From Calcarisporiella thermophila CBS 279.70 (Eukaryota; Calcarisporiellomycota), in assembly GCF_041956535.1 (NCBI RefSeq), contig NW_027192224.1, positions 60,195-124,194 of the forward strand: a stretch of 64,000 nucleotides of DNA, read 5' to 3'. Below the pieces are notes generated by a model. That model had not been told where the DNA came from. It was given only the letters and a program-made list of their open reading frames with translations, and searched no databases. Below are positions 1 through 17,300 of the stretch, in pieces. Every line of letters begins with the position of its first letter. The stretch's first letter is position 1. Position numbers and translations under genes: made by a program.

Positions 1-933
<933 letters not shown>

Positions 934-1401
934 AAATAGCGAAATAGAAAGTCATTGAAAACACTATTCTACTCCTATATTCTCTTATATATGCCCTATC
1001 CAATATACGCATTCGATCTCAATATATTGTGTTAATTTATATTCTTTTTGGCGCACACAGAACAAGCAGTAGAGAAATAAAAATCTAATTTGGCCTGTGA
1101 CAATTGATGGCTTGGGAGTTCGGAAATGGAGAAAGGCTACTTTCTCACCAACTTCGCGAGTTCTACCCATAAGGTTTGGTGCTTTGGAAGTTTCTCTGCT
1201 GCTCTGAATATTACAGAACACTGGTTTGCAACCATCACTTTTACTTTTATTTATTAATCTTGCATTCCCTATAATTGTCCCGTTCGCCTCTTCTCAGGCT
1301 ATCTTGTTCCTATTTTGCATTATTTCTTTCTATTTTTTGCTATCCAACAGTTATTTTCCATACGTTAATCCACAGAGCAACAGAACAAGCTATTTATCAT
1401 A
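934..1401. other. Intergenic region, no gene seen
   Basis: 467 bp between the Nudix stop and the ATG of the Cas1-like gene. Short open frames on both strands have no recognisable content. It presumably holds the Nudix 3' end and the promoter of the downstream gene. Confidence 0.55.
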
Positions 1402-3965
1402 ATGGCTCCGGCCAAATTTTCCATCTCGTCCGATGTTTACCATTATGTTACATGGATATCATTTGCCCTTGTTGTTCTCACATCTCTTGCTAGATTACTT
1501 CTAGGTAAAGATAGATATACGTTTTTTTATTGTTGTGCGCAAATTTGGAGCTTTTCAACATTTCAAATATTAATTTATTAGATCCGTCAGATCGCAATGG
1601 TTGTACTAGCTTACTTGAGAAAGGCTGGTGGTGGGACTCATCTCACACAAGATGGCAGCCAGCAGGCTGTACAATGCATACTTATAAACCTAAAGATATT
1701 AATCGATGCGTTGGAAATAAGCGAATTCTCTTTATCGGAGACTCCGTTATCCGTGAGAAGTATTATGGCCTCCTGCGAAAGTTTGACCCTAATGTTTCCA
1801 CTCTTGCTGAAAAACGCACTGATCTCAAACATGAGATGGAAGGAGTTCGAACTGAATTTTGGTGGGATCCATTTCTCAATAACACTAAAACCATAGATCT
1901 GTTTCGACAACGTGGAGAGAAATCCGCTGTTGTTGTTATCGGTAGCGGTTTATGGTATCTTAGGCATCCTGAGAGCGGGGGTTTTGAAAGCTGGCAGCAA
2001 GCAATGATGCGAGCAATTGGCCATGTGGCAGGACCACATTCTTCACCCATCGCAGATGTTACCATGGTTGCTCCTGTGGAAGTTCCTGTGTACGATAAAC
2101 TGAACAAAATTCGAAAGGAGACACTTTCTCCCAAGGATATAGACGCCATGAACGCATTCTTGTGGGAGCGTAGAGGAATCCTCGAGATTTTGTTTTCATG
2201 GAACGAGATGATCAAAGAGCACCCAGAAGATACCAAAGATGGGCTGCACTATGAACTACTCCCTGCAATATCGATTTCACAAGCTGACATCGTGTTGAAT
2301 TATCGGTGCAATGACCATTTGCCGAAAATCGCCCCTATGCAATCAACCTGCTGCTTCCAGTATCCGATACCAACCTGGAATCAAATAGTGATGTTCCTGG
2401 TGATTCTGGTATGGGCACCGATCGGGCTATACTTCTTACAATCAGGTGAATTATTATCTGCACATACCTGGGAAAAGGAATTTTACTTATCTTTCATTTT
2501 TTTTCTGCTACAAATGTCAGACATACCTAACTCAAATTCTTCTATCGTCGCAACCATTTCGAAGTTTTTCCCTTCTGAAGCGGTTCTTCAGTCGTTTCTC
2601 TCCTTTGGTCTAACGGTCACGTTCATGTTCCTATGTGATCGCACGAATCTCTTTCTCAAACAATCAAAGCATTTTTCCTCAACTGAAATTTCTGCAGTTG
2701 CGCTGGCGCTTGTTGGTGCTGGGGTTTTGACTCTTCGCACAAGCGAGAAGGAAGATCAGCCCTTCCTTAACCGCGACCAGACAGAAGAGTGGAAAGGATG
2801 GATGCAGCTCGCCATTCTTATTTATCACTACTGGGGAGCCTCTTCTGTATCTGGAATCTACAATCCCATTCGCGTACTTGTCGCCGCCTATCTCTTCATG
2901 ACTGGTTATGGGCATTTTACATACTTTTACAAGACGGGCAATTTCGGGTTCAAACGAGTGGCTCAAGTTCTCGTCCGGCTCAACTTGCTCACGGTTGCAT
3001 TGGTATACACTATGAACACAACCTATCTGTCGTACTATTTCACTCCTTTGGTCAGCTTTTGGTTTCTGGTAATTTATGCTTCGATGGGAGTATTCTCACA
3101 TTTGAATAAGCGGACCCCTTTCTTGCTCCTGAAGTTGGGAGTTGCTTCTGCTCTTGTGTACGCTTTGATCTATGTTCCCAACGTAATTGAGACGTTGTTC
3201 ACCGGAATGAAATTTGTTTTCAACACGGAATGGTCTGCGTCTGAGTGGCGATTCCGCCTCGGACTCGACATTTGGATTGTTTGGGTTGGAATGGTCGTTG
3301 CTCTTGCCTGCATAAAGTTTTCCGAGTATAAGATTGGGGAGCAGCCCTACTTCCCGCGTGTGAAGCGAGGGTTGATTGGGGTTTCCATCATTGTGCTCGT
3401 CTGGTTCGCATGGTTCGAACTCTCGTTTCCGAGCAAATTTGAATACAACAAGTTCCATCCCCTCGTCTCCTTCTTGCCCATACTTGCCTTCGTAGTATTG
3501 CGTAACGCGACCCCATATCTTCGTCGCACGAATAGCACCGCGTACTGTTTCATTGGAAAGTGCTCTCTAGAGACTTTTATTGGACAATTTCACATGTGGC
3601 TTGCGGGAGATACGAAGGCATTGCTTGTCTTGACACCCAGCTCGCATGGTATATGGTGGTGGATCAATTTCTTTGTAGCGTCCGGGATTTTCATCTATTT
3701 ATCTCATTATCTTGCAACATCGACGGGAGAATTGACAGAGTGGATCTGTGGTGGTGGAAAGCGGCAGCAGGGCCAACAAAAGATAGCTGCAGGAAATGGA
3801 GTGCGAATGGGCTTATTAAATGGTGACGGAGCCCCTCAGGATGCTACGGACGAGGAAAAAGAGGGGGCCGGACGGCAATCAATATTTGGCCTGATTCTGG
3901 GCGACTGGCGAGGAAAAACCATTTTATTCTTGATGGGAATTGCTATTGTTAATCGCTTCTGTTAG
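1402..3965 (+). CDS. Cas1-like polysaccharide O-acetyltransferase (CASD1 family)
   Basis: Predicted Golgi membrane O-acetyltransferase. Exon 1 (1402-1504) encodes a start and a signal-anchor helix; exon 2 begins at 1582. A 75-nt segment, 2446-2520, has GT-AG ends and a pyrimidine tract and is probably a third-phase-neutral intron, giving 803 residues (about 828 if retained). The lumenal N-terminal half is an SGNH/PC-esterase fold: ILFIGDSVIREKYYG carries the nucleophile Ser, and KDGLHYELLP carries the Asp-x-x-His pair of the CASD1 triad. The C-terminal half has ten or more hydrophobic helices of the Cas1 acyltransferase domain. Relatives acetylate capsular glucuronoxylomannan in Cryptococcus (Cas1) and sialic acid in animals (CASD1); the glycan here is unknown. 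The C-terminal tail after about 3750 is hydrophilic and poorly conserved, then ends in a short hydrophobic stretch. Confidence 0.88.
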
Positions 3966-4571
3966 ATGCTATAAATTGGCATGGATTGCTTTTAACGATG
4001 AATGATTTATGTTTTATATATTCTTTTTTCCGGAAAACCAAATGCAACTTTTGTTTTCTCGCCTTTTCTACCTTTGATTTTTTGCTTAGATTTGGGCCCA
4101 AAATTGTTCTTTTTTATTAAGTTTCTTTAAGTGTATAATAAACGGTTTGATTTTTTTATTCTATAAGTATTTTCTTGAAAACCTCGGAGTTGCTTGACGC
4201 GTAGATTATGAAGGAAAGCGGAAAAACGCGTAAAAATGTGAGGGGGACTGCGCCGCATTTTTACGAATGGCTGATCTAATTATTTTCGAAATTCTTTGAT
4301 ATTTCTGTTTTTTATTTTCCATTTTTTTCATCCATTTTTCTAAGTGCATCCATCCGTTGAATATTTTGAGCTAACAGGTATCTGGTTTTCTCACTCTACT
4401 TGTCCGGAGTACCCGAGGCAAGGCGACTGTTAATAATTTACGCGTTTTAAACTATTCTTATCACTTTCTCTTCACACCCTTCACTCATTCTGGTCCATTT
4501 ACTTAATCGCGATAAGAACAGGTCATACCTTGGTTACCATCAACCTCATATAATCATCAGAGAATAGAATA
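3966..4571. other. Intergenic region, no gene seen
   Basis: About 600 bp of AT-rich DNA between the Cas1-like gene and the kinesin. No open frame of note, no tRNA-like element and no repeat were recognised. It should contain the kinesin promoter. Confidence 0.55.
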
Positions 4572-7400
<2,829 letters not shown>

Positions 7401-7913
7401 CAATTAAGTATTATTTTCTATAATTATTAATCCTATTTTATCACGCACACTCCCTTATTCATTAGCTATATATTCTATTGTAAGTTTTCACTTTTTTTTT
7501 AATCCTTACTAATATGATTATTGTATTTGGATAATACCCTGCTTGAGTTCAAACTTTCTTCGACCCAGCAACTTGCAGAGAAAATTTAATCAATTTTCCT
7601 CAAACGACTCAGTATTTGACCATAAAAAAAGGGAGAAAAAAGTACATCTGCGGTCACTAGATTTGACTGACGCGTCTCTTCTCCCTTCACCTTTGCTGCT
7701 CCTCCACATCATTGAGAGAGGGTATTAATGTCAAGATCACTCCCCTTCTTTTCCGAGAGATCTCTTAATTGAAGTAGGATCGAAACTAGATTATTTCCAT
7801 CCCACGCGATATTGATTTGTTCATCACTTTTGCTTGTAACCGTTCAGTCATTCACTACATCAGCTAGTTGCTTATTTTACGCAATAGCGTGAAGCGAGTA
7901 ATACGTTGACATC
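7401..7913. other. Intergenic region, no gene seen
   Basis: 512 bp between the kinesin stop and the first AP-2 alpha exon. A 61-codon frame at 7543-7728 has no recognisable features and no splice partners. It most likely holds the 3' end of the kinesin gene and the AP-2 alpha promoter. Confidence 0.55.
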
Positions 7914-10900
7914 ATGTCTAAAAAGTGAGTTGATGGTATTAATTACAACCACATCTCATCGTGATGGCTGATTATATTATATTTAAGCAACATGCGCGGT
8001 TTGACAATGTTCATTGCGGATATCCGGAATTGTAATAAATTACTAAAAGATTCACCGATGCATATAGATATGTGATTAAATTTTGCTCTATATAGGCCGT
8101 GTCCGAGAACTTGAAGAAAAGCGAATCAATAAGGAGATGGCGAATATTAGAGGAAAATTCAAGGGTAAGCTGCTCTTTTAATCAGAAATAGCTCATCCCC
8201 TAATGCCATTCACTGTTTTATTCTAGATGGCAATCTAAACGGTTATCAGAAGAAGAAATATGTGTGCAAGCTGCTGTACATGTATATACTTGGTTGGGAG
8301 ATCGACTTCGGACATCTTGAAGCAGTGAACCTTATATCAAGTTCAAAATATAGTGAAAAGCAGATTGTACGTCTTTACTCCATATTATTTATGCCGTCTC
8401 TATTTCACTAATTACCATTTTTCTAACTTCAATTATAGGGCTACCTTGCTGTGACACTTCTCTTCCACGAAAATAGCGATCTCGTACGTCTGGTAGTCAA
8501 TTCAATTAAGAAAGACCTCGATGATTATAATGAGATTTGCAACTGCCTTGCTCTACATGCCATCGCAAACATTGGTGGTCGAGAGATGGCGGAGTCATTG
8601 GCGGTTGATGTACATAGACTTCTAATTTCACCTAATTCGAAAAGTTTTGTTAAAAAGAAGGCGGCGTTAACCCTATTGCGCTTGTATCGTAAGCACCCCG
8701 ATGTTATTCCCGCAACAGACTGGGCAGATAGAATAGTATGGTTGATGGACGACTACGATTTGGTACGTGTTTTGTGTGAGGATTTTTGAATACCGTTTTA
8801 TGCTAAGTAAATATATATTATTTTATTAGGGTGTTGCACTTGCCGTCGATTCCTTAGTGCTCGCCCTTGCTCAAAACCATCCAGACGAATATGCAGGGTG
8901 TGTTGCTAAAGCAATTGTCCGACTTAAGAAGGTAGAAAAGTGTGAATAATGATAATTTACACATTAATAACTTTACGCTTCTTCGTTTTCTCTGCTTATT
9001 AGATTCTTATGGATAAAGATTTTAGTGCGGACTATGTTTATTATAAGGTCCCGGTTCCTTGGCTCCAGGTCAAAATTCTTCGTCTGCTTCAATACTATCC
9101 ACCAACTGAGGATGCTGCTCTACGCAGTGATCTAAACAACTGTCTACAAATTATTATCAATAACTCACAAGACACTCCCAAGAACGTCCAGCACAATAAC
9201 GCACAGAATGCGGTCCTTTTTGAAGCAATTAACCTGGCAATTCACCTCGACAGCAATTCACAACTTTGTAGTCAGGCAGCTATTCTTCTTGGTCGATTTT
9301 TGCAATCCAAAGAAACCAATGTTCGCTATCTAGCGCTTGAAACAATGGCACATCTGGCAGCATGCGCAGATTCACTTGACCCAATTAAAAAACACCAGGA
9401 AACAATCATTCTATCATTGCGCGACAAGGATATTAGCGTGCGACGACGTGCACTTGATTTGCTCTATTCAATGTGCGACATCACCAACTCTAAAGTAATC
9501 GTGTCGGAATTGCTTCGCTATCTGCAAATTGCGGACTACGCGATGCGCGAGGAGCTGGTGCTGAAGATTGCGATTTTGACCGAAAAATTCGCTACAGAAT
9601 ACTCGTGGTACGTTGATATCATTCTTCAGCTGATTAGTTCGGCGGGCGACCAAGTTGGAGAGGAGGTTTGGTTCCGTGTGGCACAAATCGTGACGAATAA
9701 CGAGGATTTGCAAGAGTATGCGGCAAAAACGGTGCTCAACTACCTACGCGTGGCGCATTTTAATGAGACGATGCTCAAAGTGGGGGGCTACCTTCTCGGC
9801 GAGTTTGGCCATCTGGTTGCGAACCAGCCAGGATGCAGTCCTATTGAGCAATTCCATCTCATCCATTCTAAGTTCAACTTATGTACCCTCGGAACTCGCG
9901 CTCAACTGCTAACCACTTACCTCAAATTTGTGAATCTTTTCCCGGAAATCAAATCCGAAATTCTCACGGTACTACATCAATACCGACATGTTTTGGACGC
10001 AGAGCTTCAGCAACGTGCATGCGAATATCTCACCGTAGCCACCATGCCCACGGACGATTTGCTACAGACGGTATGTGAGGAGATGCCCCCGTTCCCGGAG
10101 CGTGAGTCAGCCCTGCTTGCACGACTCAATCGTAAACATGGCGATACTGAAGACAAGCGAACCTGGATCATTGGCGGAAAAGAGGCAAATCGGGAACGAG
10201 AAGAGCAGCTACGACAACTGCAGGCCCAGAGGCGGCAGAGCTCGTTAGATGCGATTACCGGCTCTTCACAACCAGGAATAAATGGTGCCAATGCTAATGG
10301 TACAGGTGGAGAGGGCGATCTGCTAGGGCTAGGATCTTTAACTTTGAGCGGTGAAGAGCAAGGAAGCGATGAGCTTGCACATCGCCTGGAATATGCCGCC
10401 GAGGGTGTACTCCATGAGGACCACCAACTCCAGGTGGGATTGAAGTCGGAATACCACGGAAACCTGGGCCGTATTGCCATTTTTGTTGGGAATAAATCGC
10501 AACAGCAGTACACCTCTTTGGCAATCAATGTGGTGGATCCAGCTCCTGTTGGAGTGAGCGTTGCTCAGCCCGCTCCGGCCACCGTTGGTCCTCTATCGCA
10601 GTCACAGCAGCTATTCCACCTCGAGTGCAATAGTTTATTCCGTGATATGCCTTCGATCCTACTGAAGTATACCACAATTAATGGGGTGCGGACACTGCAA
10701 CTAAAGCTGCCTGTTCTGCTTACCAAATTTGTGGAGCCGATCCAGCTCGACGCAACCAATTTCTTCTCAAGGTGGAAGCAGATAGGAGGAGCGCCCCGAG
10801 AAAAGCAAGTGGTGCTCGCGTGCCAGCACCCTATTCAAGTGGCGTTCGTTCGTAAAATGCTAGAGGGATATCGCTTCGGAGTGCTGGAAGGAGTTGATCC

Positions 10901-11090
10901 CAACGCAGATAATGTGGTATGTGCAGGAGTAGTTCACGCGGGAAGCAGTGGAAAAGTTGGGGTCTTGGTGAGAGTAGAACCCAATCTTGCGCAGTCCATG
11001 TTCAGATTGACTGTGCGAGCAACGAGCGAAGATGTGGCTGATATTATCTGTGGTGTACTCCAGCGCGCATTAACTCATGAACATGACTAG
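7914..11090 (+). CDS. APL3: AP-2 complex alpha-adaptin (large subunit)
   Basis: Seven exons (7914-7924, 7988-8031, 8096-8164, 8227-8366, 8439-8762, 8830-8931, 9003-11090) give 925 residues, close to the usual 940-1000. Alpha-adaptin is one of two large subunits of the clathrin adaptor AP-2, which binds PI(4,5)P2 and cargo at the plasma membrane. The N-terminus [15 protein letters not shown], then [43 protein letters not shown] and [15 protein letters not shown] are specific to alpha rather than gamma, delta or epsilon chains. The trunk of helical repeats occupies about 1-610, a Gln/Ser/Gly-rich hinge about 620-690, and the ear (beta sandwich plus platform) about 693-925. The first coding exon is only 11 nt (MSK plus two bases); the join gives one extra Asn but is otherwise family-like. 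Confidence 0.95.
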
Positions 11091-11748
11091 CCGTGAACTG
11101 ATCTAATTCTTATACTTTATTTGCTATTTATTTTTTCTGGTTAAAAAAAGTCAAGCAAAAATTAAACCTATCTACTTCATAATATTTTTCTCTGGGGAGG
11201 GTGAGACACTTTTCTACTAGCTTATTCTACTTTATGTTTATTACTACAGCTTTTCAACTATTTCCTATTATTTTTAGGCTTTTTTTTTTTCTTTTTGATT
11301 TTTTGTCAGCCAGTGTCTCGACAATAAACAATTCTATTTTCAAGATAGTCAACATGGAGAAGAGCGAAGGAAAGAAAAGGCACTTTTTATTCGAGTTAAC
11401 GTACAGATTTAAGCCTTTGTTGCCTGTGAACTAACAAAACAAATCAAGCGCGTTATGTGGATCGCGCACCGCTGAACAAAAAGAATAAAAATACAACACA
11501 AGATCTGACAATGGGAGAGGGAGCAGATAAGAACGAGTCCTTTGCTCTGTATCCATAGCCTGTGCCCATAGGCAAAGAGTTCCCATTGGAATTAAATAAA
11601 TAGTGAGTGGAAGACCAAGTAAAAACAACATATGTAAATTTGTATAAATATAATATAAATAAATTTTGTAAAGCCTAAAAATAACTAAATAAATAGAATA
11701 TAAACTACACCACTGTACAGTCAGTTATTCCGATATAGAATAGCACTC
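11091..11748. other. Convergent intergenic region, no gene seen
   Basis: 658 bp between the 3' ends of the AP-2 alpha gene and the minus-strand TF-domain gene. T-rich and A-rich tracts typical of 3' untranslated regions are visible. A 77-codon plus-strand frame is Phe-rich and unsupported. Confidence 0.55.
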
Positions 11749-13723
11749 TCATTCGCATTTTCGTCTCATCTCCAAGAGGGTTGCCCGCAGCCATCGCTGC
11801 AATCGTCGCGCCTGGAGCCATTGACAGATTGGTTTGCTTTGCACCACCCGGAACGTTACTGCTAGATAATGAAGCGACCTTCGTCGTTTCAATTCATCCG
11901 GGTGGTTCAGTGCAATATACCTATGCATACGACACGAAGCAAGCGTTGCGCTTATTGGAAGGGTATGGCACCAGTCGTGACGACGTGCGGTCTCCTCCAG
12001 AAGAATCGTAATCCATGACGCAGCTTTGGCACATTCATTTAGCGCAAGCGAACGCAACGCTTTCATTTTGGGGGTGTTCATACGATTGGGTGGAGGAGTC
12101 GGCCACAATGCTCCTTCAGATTCCTCCAGGAATCGAAACCAGACCTACCGTTCAAATTTCAAATAGCATTAGAGGATCGGTTCACGATGAAAATCTGAAA
12201 AAAGTCACTCACTTGTCCCCAAGAGCTCCAAAAGTGCGGAGGGTATGCAAGCTCCACCCAAGACAGTTTTGAAATACGTTGCTTAATCTCATCTGTATCC
12301 TCTCCAAAGAGAGGTAATTCAAAATCAAGTGCGCGAATGAATGGGCGCATATTTTCAACAATCTCCATCACTGTCGCCATTACATCTTCATCCGAAGCAT
12401 TCCAATCGATTTCAGGCAATCTTTTGAGACAGGTTAGGAGCTCGGCTATACTGATGACATAATCCTAGAGGTTGGTTTGACAAAAAATCGCATCAATTAT
12501 TTCTGGTATCAATTTAACAGAGAAATAGGTAGGAGCATACCAGACAATATTGCGTGTCTTGACTCTCGCCCGGTAGACATTTAGGGCGAACTATCTTATT
12601 CGCTTGCGGAAAAAGGAGAGTCTGGACTTTGGTTGAATAAACCGATAGTCCACAATCATGCGTGTAGAGAGCCCACCTTTAATCGTCGTAAAATTAGACA
12701 GATAGATAGATTAAAACTCATTTGAAGACGTGCATTAACTATTAAATAATGGAATAAATACCAGATCCGACGCTTGGCTTCTCGTTTCAGCGGATCGGAT
12801 TCGCTCACATCGTCAATATAGATGCCCATTTGCCTGGCCATTCCAATGGCATGCCCTATCTGGATGTAGAACTCGTTTGTCCGCGAGTTCAGCAAGTGGT
12901 ATATTCCAAGGTTAAACGATGCCATCACCGTTTGTTCCGAGGGCTCATCGAACACTTCGCGTAAATGCTGCTGGGCTTCCAAGTATGCAGAATGCGCAAG
13001 AGCTGGCAGCTGGTCACCTAGAGGCGGATCCTTATGAGACTGGTATATATGAAGGGCTGCCCATGCAACAGCAGAATAGAGGAATGCAGGTTCAAGTTTA
13101 TCGGCAAGAAAGAGGTCCATTAATTCCTTGCGATTGACCGGCTGCAGAAAAAAGAAGCACGGCGAGAGATAGGTGCTAAAGAGCTGATGTAGCAGAGGAT
13201 GGCGCACCACTGAGCTAGTGAAGGTAGGAGTGGTCTCACCCACAACCACGGAATTATCTTCGGGTGCTTCAATAAGCAAGAGACGTCGGGTAACCACACC
13301 TTTTATGGGGATTTGATAGGTGGCCTTTGGATGCTCTTTGGGGGTCAATTTCACAAAGGAAGCGTAGTCAGAGCCGAAGTTCTGAACCATCAGAAGATGT
13401 AAATCAGTGGCGCTGGATAGAAAAATCCCATAAAGAGGCCCCGTTGCCACTGTCGTACTCTTCTGCTCGGCCTCAGTCGCCACTGCTGAAGGCGCTGCCA
13501 CATTCGACTTTGATCTAAGAACTAGGGCATTTTGGGCATTGTTATTTTTCTCATTCCCAGAACATGGCTTCTCATTGGAGGTGAATGGAGTATCGCGCGT
13601 ATTTTGCTGTTGCTGAGTGAAATTACTAATGGTTCCCGCGAGCTTCTCCACTTGTGAGCTCAGCTTTTCGAAACGTTGGAGTAGGAGATTCACTAGTTCC
13701 TGGTTGTCATAAGTCATAGACAT
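11749..13723 (-). CDS. Fungal-specific transcription factor domain protein without a visible zinc cluster
   Basis: Four exons (13723-12762, 12676-12541, 12464-12213, 12144-11749) give 581 residues. The N-terminus is a short coiled coil (LVNLLLQRFEKLSSQVEKLA), followed by a low-complexity linker and then the fungal transcription-factor homology region from about residue 165: HPLLHQLFSTYLSP, VAWAALHIYQSH, MASFNLGIYHLLNSR, GHAIGMARQMGIY and REAKRRIWWALY after splicing. Such domains usually follow an N-terminal Zn2Cys6 domain, but no cysteine cluster is visible here or in the roughly 650 bp upstream. The start at 13723 is chosen because it immediately precedes the coiled coil; the frame stays open to 13834, so an earlier start is possible. 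It may act as a dimerising co-regulator; target genes are unknown. It is transcribed divergently from the FGAM synthase gene. Confidence 0.8.
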
Positions 13724-14371
13724 GCTGAGTGATTTGATGCCGGCAGTATTGTGGGAGAAAAGGGTATAAGAAGTGAAAGAGTGGGGGGCGGAAGGCAGGG
13801 AGTGAATTAGTATGGGGTAACGATAAATACACAATATCTAGTTCGCGTAGTTTTAGCAAAGGAAAAAGATCAAGGCATTTACCTAGGTAAAACCGTGTAA
13901 TTAGTGGCTTGTGCGGAATATAGCTGAGTGGAGAGGTGGGATAGGCTACTCGGTGTGTAAGATTCTCACCAAACAGCAAGCCAAATCAAACCAGCGTAAG
14001 AAGTTTTAATTTTCTTGTGAAAGTGGAACACTTATCGCAGAAGTTAAGAGGTTTCTACAGGAGACACGGGGGATCAGCGCGCCCGTTCTCCCCAAGAACT
14101 ATCCAGCGGGCTCGTCATCCCTAAGGCTACGAGGACCTTGCGGGATATTCGCTTCTGAATGTGAATTGCCTTGGATGGCTCTTTAATTATTGGTGTCTCG
14201 GATCTGTGTAATCAAATTGCTCATTGTGCCCATCAAACTCTATTCCCCCAATGTTTATAACGAGGCGCAGCCGATTTTGCTATCTGTCATCACGATTCAA
14301 CTTGTTTATTCTCGACCTGCAAACCCCAACCTAGAGTAAGAACAACTAAAAAAGTGCGGGAAACATTAGAC
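13724..14371. promoter_or_regulatory. Divergent intergenic region between TF-domain gene and FGAM synthase
   Basis: About 650 bp separates the start codons of two divergently transcribed genes, so both promoters should lie here. The region has no zinc-cluster-coding exon on the minus strand that could extend the TF-domain gene. No individual site can be named with confidence. Confidence 0.45.
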
Positions 14372-17300
14372 ATGCTTGTTTTGCCCGGTAATGCCGCTCT
14401 CTCTGAGTTTAAAGCCAACGCGCTACTCGAGAACATCCGCGCATGTGTCCCTGAAGTGCGCGGAGTGGCGGCTCTCTACGTCCACTTTGTAATGACCAAA
14501 ACTAATGACACCCTTTCCGCATCTGAAAATCGACTCCTCGACAACCTGTTATCGTATGGTTCCGTTTTGCAGTCCCATCATTCTTCCTTAATTACGAAGC
14601 TGCAAGAAAGGCTCAAGCACAAAAGCTTCGATTCTCAGACCTTAATGGTAGTACCTCGATCGGGGACAATTTCGCCGTGGTCGTCGAAGGCGACGGACAT
14701 TGCACAGATGTGTCAGCTTGACCGGGCGGTAGAACGCGTAGAACGTGGTATAGCGTACCTATTTGATGTTGAGGGTGACACGCTTACCGATGAGCAGCTT
14801 TCAAAATTCAGTCATTTTATCCATGATCGTATGACACAAGTAGTATTGCGTGGACTTCCAGAGCAGGAGGCCATGTTCTCTCATGGGTCGCCATCTCCGC
14901 TCGTGTATGTGAACTTGCTGGAGGAGAGGCAAAATGACACAACTTCCGCGAAACAACGCCTTATTGCCGCCAATAAGGAACTTGGGCTCGCTTTGGCCGA
15001 CGACGAGATGGATTACCTTGTTGAAGCTTTTGTGAACACTCTTGGCCGCAACCCTACAGATGTTGAGCTCTTCATGTTTGCCCAAGTGAATTCCGAACAT
15101 TGTAGGCACAAAATTTTCCGTGCCGATTGGACTATCAACGGAGAACGGAAGCCCCATTCGCTGTTTGACATGATCAGAAACACACATCAGAAGCACCCGG
15201 AGTACACTATCTCTGCCTATTCAGATAATGCGGCTGTGCTCGAAGGCTTTGAGGCAACAAGATTTGCCGCCGGCGAAGATAAAGAATATCGGCTAACTGA
15301 CGAGTTGGTCCATTTCCTTGCAAAGGTAATATACGTTAAATTCAATCGGCAATACTCTCACTTCATGCCCTCTTCACCAACCTTATCAGGTTGAAACCCA
15401 TAATCACCCAACAGCGGTCTCACCTTTCCCCGGTGCCTCTACTGGCTCTGGAGGCGAAATCCGTGATGAAGGTGCAGTAGGGCAGGGCTCCAAACCCAAA
15501 GCAGGTTTGACAGGTTTCACCGTCTCGAATCTGCTTATACCGGGCCATCAGCGCCCATGGGAAACTGACTTTGGAAAACCGGGTCACGTTGCCTCTGCAC
15601 TCGACATTATGATTGAAGCTCCCTTGGGAGGCGCAGCCTTTAATAACGAATTTGGGCGACCGGCCATCTGTGGATACTTTCGTACATTTGCAGAAAAGGT
15701 GGCCACTGCATCAAAAGAAGAAGTTAGGGGATATCATAAGCCGATCATGATTGCCGGCGGTGTAGGCAACGTTCGTCCCGCTCACGTTTTCAAGAAACCA
15801 ATCACCCCTGGCGCTCGCCTCGTAGTATTGGGCGGTCCTGCAATGTTGATTGGACTGGGGGGCGGTGCTGCGAGTTCCATGGCCTCTGGGCAAAGCTCTG
15901 CCGACTTGGACTTTGCATCGGTGCAGCGCGATAACCCGGAGATGCAGCGTCGTTGTCAACAGGTTATCGATGCTTGCACAAATCTAGGTGACAGAAACCC
16001 CCTCCTTTCAGTACATGATGTTGGCGCGGGTGGTCTCTCGAACGCTCTCCCAGAGTTGGTGCATGACAGTGGCCTCGGGGCACGCATTGAATTGCGTGAG
16101 GTGCCCAATGCGGATCCTCGGATGTCTCCCATGGAGATATGGTGCAATGAAGCACAGGAACGGTATGTCCTTGCGGTTGAGGAATCGCGATTAGAAGAGT
16201 TTGCAGAAATGTGTAAGAGGGAGCGGTGCATTTTTGCAGCTGTCGGTGTAGCAACGGAAGAGCAGCGTCTTGTCGTTACTGATCGTCTATTGAACACTAC
16301 ACCAATCGATCTCCCCATGGATGTACTTTTCGGCAAACCCCCCAAGATGTCACGAACAGATAAACTACTTGATGAAAAACCCTCTGCATTTGATTCATCA
16401 CTGCGCTCGTATCTTCCCACTTTTGGAAACGAGAAAGATCGTATGATGGATGCCGTCAATCGTGTGCTGCGTCTGCCTGCTGTGGGATCCAAATCCTTCC
16501 TTATCACCATCGGCGATCGCACAGTCACTGGGCTTATCACAAGAGATCAAATGGTTGGACCTTGGCAGGTCCCCGTGGCTGATGTCGCGGTAACCGCCAC
16601 ATCATATGGCGTCCAGACTGGTGAGGCCATGGCTATGGGAGAACGCCCGCCAATTGCTTTAATTTCTCCTGCAGCTTCTGCCCGTATGGCTGTCGCCGAA
16701 TGCGTGATGAATTTAGCCGCAGCAAGAGTGGAAGCATTGGATCGGGTGCGTCTCTCAGCGAATTGGATGTCCGCTGCAAACCATCCTGGCGAAGGAGCTG
16801 CTCTGTATGAGGCTGTACAAGCAATTGGTATGGAGCTCTGCCCATCTCTGGGAATTTCGATCCCTGTAGGAAAGGATTCGATGTCGATGAAGATGCGGTG
16901 GAAAGACCATAATCAAACCGAACAAGAGGTGACTGCTCCTCTCTCACTTATCATTACCGGATACGCACCTGTGTTGGATACCAAGCTCACGTGGACCCCT
17001 CAACTGAGAAGAGAGACCGGTTCAAAGCTCATCTTTTTCGATCTGGCAAAAGGCCAACAGAGATTGGGCGGCTCTGCGCTTGCACAAGTGTATAAGCAGG
17101 TGGGTGCTGAATGCCCGGATGTGGAGGATCCCAAACTACTTGTTGGCTTTTTCACCGCTGTGCAGGCCATTCGTCAAGAGAAAGAGGAAATCATCCTCGC
17201 CTACCATGATAGATCTGATGGCGGCTTGTTCACCACCGTTGCTGAAATGTCCTTTGCTGGCCGTATTGGAGTTAATCTTGATCTGAGCTCGATTGTGAAG

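Noticed and set aside
15956-16540. 194-codon antisense frame within the FGAM synthase gene
   Set aside because: It is the complement of a strongly conserved enzyme and has arginine/serine-rich chance composition with no domain.
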